Assembly (NCBI GenBank): GCA_900545015.1
Contig: UQXJ01000002.1
Location: forward strand, 1-64,000
DNA: 64,000 nt
Direction of reading: 5' to 3'
DNA from: an uncultured Mollicutes bacterium
GTDB taxonomy: Bacteria; Bacillota_I; Bacilli_A; RFN20; CAG-826
The translations under genes were made by a program, and so were the position numbers. How positions within the stretch are numbered: position 1 is the stretch's first letter; each line of letters starts with the position of its first letter. This document shows, piece by piece, positions 61,248-64,000 of the stretch. The notes under the pieces were generated by a model that saw only the letters and a list, made by a program, of their open reading frames with translations, searched no databases and was not told where the DNA came from.

Positions 61248-61400
61248 TTATTCTATTATCCTTTATATATCTTTGTTTTGCGAATTATAACAATCAGGAG
61301 TTTGCGTGATAATAGTTTTCAATTAAATCATCAATTGTTCCAATAGTGGTAATTATAGTTTTAAATATAAACTATACACTTTTTACATTGTTAATAAAAT

Positions 61401-61484
61401 TGCGCAGTATAACACGAAAAATATGAGTTAATCAACTTATTAAACTGAGCAAAAATGTTGATATTTAATAAAGTGCGCAGTATA
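61401..61484 (+). repeat. paired TGCGCAGTATA boxes upstream of second ATPase
   Basis: TGCGCAGTATA occurs identically at 61401-61411 and 61474-61484. The flanks are also similar (AATAAAATTGCGC versus AATAAAGTGCGC). The second box ends 31 bp before the ATPase ATG. Confidence 0.6.
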
Positions 61485-61515
61485 GTACAATTAAAGACTT
61501 ATGTGAGGTGAGCTT

Positions 61516-62697
61516 ATGATTATTCGAGAAAAATATTTAAAAGAAATTAGACCTTTTTATGATAGTGATTTAATTAAAATCATTACAGGAATAAGAAGAT
61601 GTGGCAAATCAGTTATTCTTAAAACTATTTATGATGAAATAAATAAAAATTCTTCAAATACCATATATTTGGATTTTGAAGATGCAGGCGACTTAAAGAA
61701 GGCAGGAACTTTAGAATTATTGCTGAATTATATTGATAAAAATAGAAAAGATGGTAAGTGCTATATTTTTTTAGATGAGGTTCAGAATATAAAAGATTGG
61801 GCGATAGCAGTCAGAACATTAAGACTTCATAATAATTCAGTATTTATATCTGGTTCTAATTCTAAATTATTATCAAAAGAATTTGCTACTGAATTATCTG
61901 GCAGATATGTATCTTTTAGAATTAGACCATTTGTTTATAAAGAAATAATTGAGTATTCAAAAGAAATTGGAAGAAAGTTTAACATAACAGATTATCTAAT
62001 ATGGGGCGGTTTTCCAAAAAGATTTGATATGGAAAATGAAGAATCAACTGTTAGATATTTAGAAGATTTAGAAGATACTATTGTTATAAAAGATTTAATT
62101 AAAAGATATAAAATCAAAAAACCTGAATTATTTAAAAAGTTTGTAAATTTTGTGCTGAGAAATAATTCAAGATTATTATCTGCAAGATCAATTCACAAGT
62201 ATTTATTAGGTCAAGGTGTTGAATGCTCATCAAATACAATTTTAGGATATATGCATTATTTAAAAGAAGCATATGTAATAGAAGAATTACCTCAATATTC
62301 AACAAAAGTAAAAAGAGAATTAAATTTCAATCCCAAATTATATAATTCTGATGTTTGTTTTAATTCACTAAAAGTTGATAACGGAAGATACGACTTAGAT
62401 CATAATTTAGAAAACATTGTATATAATGAACTTTTATATATGGGATATGCTTTAAAAGTTTTTGATAACAAAGGGAAAGAAATAGATTTTTTAGCAACTA
62501 AGAGCGGAAAAACATTTTTAATTCAAGTTGCATATAGTGTAGTTGATGAAAAAGCATATAATAGAGAATTTGATGCTTTTGCTGATTTAGATAACGCTAA
62601 TCAAAAAATATTAATAACTAATGATGAGGTAGATTATTCATCATCAACAGTGAGACATATTAAATTAGAAGATTTCTTAATGATGGAGGAATTATAG
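61516..62697 (+). CDS. AAA ATPase with DUF4143 domain
   Basis: A 393-residue protein: P-loop GIRRCGKSVIL (about 25-35), Walker B CYIFLDEVQNI (about 81-91), sensor FISGSNSKLL (about 115-124) and the typical YVSFRIRPFVYKE. The C-terminal DUF4143 domain contains KEIDFLATKSGKTFLIQVAYS, in which the nuclease-like E-x-D is kept but the usual E-x-K is QVA. GAGGTGAG precedes the ATG. It is a different subfamily from the ATPase at 59448. Function unknown. Confidence 0.87.
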   Translation: MIIREKYLKEIRPFYDSDLIKIITGIRRCGKSVILKTIYDEINKNSSNTIYLDFEDAGDLKKAGTLELLLNYIDKNRKDGKCYIFLDEVQNIKDWAIAVRTLRLHNNSVFISGSNSKLLSKEFATELSGRYVSFRIRPFVYKEIIEYSKEIGRKFNITDYLIWGGFPKRFDMENEESTVRYLEDLEDTIVIKDLIKRYKIKKPELFKKFVNFVLRNNSRLLSARSIHKYLLGQGVECSSNTILGYMHYLKEAYVIEELPQYSTKVKRELNFNPKLYNSDVCFNSLKVDNGRYDLDHNLENIVYNELLYMGYALKVFDNKGKEIDFLATKSGKTFLIQVAYSVVDEKAYNREFDAFADLDNANQKILITNDEVDYSSSTVRHIKLEDFLMMEEL

Positions 62698-63077
62698 TAT
62701 TGTATATGAAATAATTCCGATAAAATTATTTTTATCATCCAAAATCCTAATGTTTGTAAACACTTAAAAGCAAAATGAACTATAAGCCAAATTGCTAAAC
62801 GTTGTAACGTTAAATTGCCAATTTGAATATTTTAATGCTTGAGAACAGGCATTTAATGCAATCATAAGAAAATTAATTAGAATATTTATTGAACCAAAAT
62901 CGAATTGAGCAAAGAAACTAGGACGGATATAAATGAAATTGAAATATGACTTTGTTTTATTCGTCTAGAAAAACAAATCATACGGAATAGAAATACAAAA
63001 TCATACGGAATAGAAACTTTAAATCATACGGAATGACATAAAATATAGTTGTAGAAGATAGCATAGAAAATAGAGAA
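62698..63077. other. degraded intergenic region
   Basis: No intact gene. Short protein-like stretches interrupted by stops (for example the frames around 62795-62835 and 62851-62910) suggest relic coding DNA. The last 100 bp hold the 23-bp repeats. Confidence 0.4.
62976..63040 (+). repeat. three tandem 23-bp repeats before the truncated ATPase copy
   Basis: AATCATACGGAATAGAAA starts at 62976 and 62999, with a shorter third copy AATCATACGGAAT at 63022. The period is exactly 23 bp, with the last five bases of each unit variable. Confidence 0.75.
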
Positions 63078-63267
63078 TACTTTAGTTGAGGCTAAAGCTT
63101 AAAATGGTAATACCAAGTCTAGTAAAACGGTTATGAGTCATCCTGAACACTATGGTAAAACTAAACTTATAAAAATTGGTGATTAAAATATTGGTGGTAA
63201 TGATGATATGGTCACAAGACCACATTATCTCGTCTTTATATTAGGCAAACTTAAATATGATTTTTAA
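63078..63267 (+). pseudogene. truncated duplicate of the AAA ATPase 3' end
   Basis: Aligns with about 60614-60803 with roughly 10 differences over 190 bp, counted by eye. Similarity continues about 80 bp beyond the stop codon (to about 63349). Two in-frame stops have arisen (TAA at 63100-63102 and 63184-63186) and the 5' 1.1 kb is absent. It is a recent dead copy of the gene at 59448. Confidence 0.9.
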
Positions 63268-63375
63268 TATTATTCAACACCTAATAGATAAATCTCACTT
63301 ATTTAGCAATAAATAAAATGCTGTTTATGAAAAAATAAGTTTAGCTAAATGCAAGTCTAAATATTACTCGTGGAT

Positions 63376-63702
63376 TGAAAAGAAGTATATCGTTTATGCA
63401 AAGAAGCTAAAGTAAACATTTCATACATTAATAATGAAAATGATTTTACAATCGAATTCTCTAGAATAGATAGAAATAAAATTGGCGAATTAAATGGCGA
63501 ATTAAATGGCGAATTATCTAAAGAGGAATTCTCTGTTCTAACCGTTTTTAAAACTAATAAAAATGTGATAAAAGCTGAAGTTATTAAACAAGCTGAACTT
63601 TCAAGCCGAGCAATTGATAGAATCATAAAATCATTAAAAGAAAAAGAATTGCTAAGAAGAGTGGGCTCAAATAAAATTGGTTATTGGGAAGTTTTGAAAT
63701 AG
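63376..63702 (+). pseudogene. C-terminal fragment of AlbA-type ATP-binding protein
   Basis: An open frame without start codon reads EVYRLCKEAKVNISYINN, then FTIEFSRID, a triplicated GELN segment (63484-63516) and a winged-helix-like tail ending GYWEVLK and TAG. This matches the C-terminus of the divergent AAA_4/AlbA (RecG-related) ATP-binding proteins. An in-frame TGA lies just upstream and the N-terminal 300-400 residues are missing. Confidence 0.7.
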
Positions 63703-64000
63703 AATTTTTTCTTTTGAAGTTAATTTGTAAATTTACTTTTTATGCTGATATTAAAACTATTGAAAATTATATTTGCAATATTTGTGAGCAAGCAATGCGA
63801 GATAGCGAGATTAGACTTATTTTGAAGTTGCAAAATGCGAGTATAAAATCAAACAGATCTAGAAAACTATAAATGCGAATTGCAGCAACGTCATTAGTTT
63901 CAAATATTTTTTTGGAAAACATAATATTAAAAGTATAGGAATATTAAAACTGCCATAACTAATAAATTAGCAGTTGTCTTTATTTTGTGGACAACTGAAT

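Larger units (their letters stand above)
60804..61515. other. gene-poor region between the two ATPases
   Basis: AT-rich and without a convincing intact gene. On the minus strand, 61038-61247 is a 70-codon open stretch without start codon (see separate entry). The last 115 bp hold two identical boxes TGCGCAGTATA upstream of the second ATPase. Confidence 0.5.

Noticed and set aside
63357..63626. Minus-strand 89-residue open frame
   Set aside because: It is antisense to the AlbA-type fragment, whose plus-strand frame matches a known family.
63684..63872. A 62-residue open frame near the window end
   Set aside because: It overlaps the AlbA-type relic, has no ribosome binding site and its composition is not protein-like.

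Overview
The window is a 64-kb piece of a very AT-rich, low-GC Gram-positive type chromosome. Gene content points to an uncultured Bacilli or Mollicutes-related gut lineage: ezrA-cysteine desulfurase-thiI, infC-rpmI-rplT, ecfA1-ecfA2-ecfT-truA, pflB-pflA, and a potABCD operon whose PotA carries a Mycoplasma-like internal insertion. TGA is an ordinary stop codon (for example 7651-7653, 26671-26673 and 50376-50378), and the only tRNA-Trp seen has anticodon CCA, so the standard bacterial code applies. The taxonomic placement is inference from gene content.

Layout. 1-13.3 kb holds a lipoprotein, a fluoride-type riboswitch controlling a cation/proton antiporter, an AbrB-ABC transporter operon, a DUF5662 gene, a MATE pump, a membrane operon of glycosyltransferase, PlsC-like acyltransferase and Nudix protein, tRNA-Thr, a frameshifted surface lipoprotein and a YwaF-like membrane protein. 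13.3-24.6 kb holds pyruvate formate-lyase and its activase, a phosphodiesterase-like protein, rpsD with leader, ezrA-iscS-thiI, and infC-rpmI-rplT behind an L20-type attenuator leader. 24.7-29.3 kb holds small membrane proteins, a TetR regulator, an MFS transporter and tRNA-Arg. 29.4-38.4 kb reads as one long operon: unknown protein, SNF2 helicase, argS, purB, purA. 39.0-44.7 kb is the polyamine ABC transporter potABCD plus a small hydrolase. 44.8-58.9 kb holds tRNA-Cys, tRNA-Pro, a glycosyltransferase, corA, a methyltransferase-like gene, flavodoxin, smpB, a folT-like S component, an amidohydrolase, pepT, a dCMP deaminase, the ECF energy module, truA, yebC, a DUF2188 gene, a yqeY-like gene and tRNA-Trp.

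The last 5 kb after tRNA-Trp is a decaying accessory region. It has two intact AAA ATPase/DUF4143-type genes, a truncated second copy of the first one, and the broken tail of an AlbA-type ATP-binding protein. Each ATPase locus, including the dead one, is preceded by its own short repeat array (three 32-bp units; two 11-bp boxes; three 23-bp units). This is the most promising candidate for something undescribed.

Two genome-wide habits also stand out. Several genes have a -10 box only 6-7 nt before the ATG, implying leaderless mRNAs. A TTTGCAGGGTTTTT-like motif recurs about eight times, always on the same strand.
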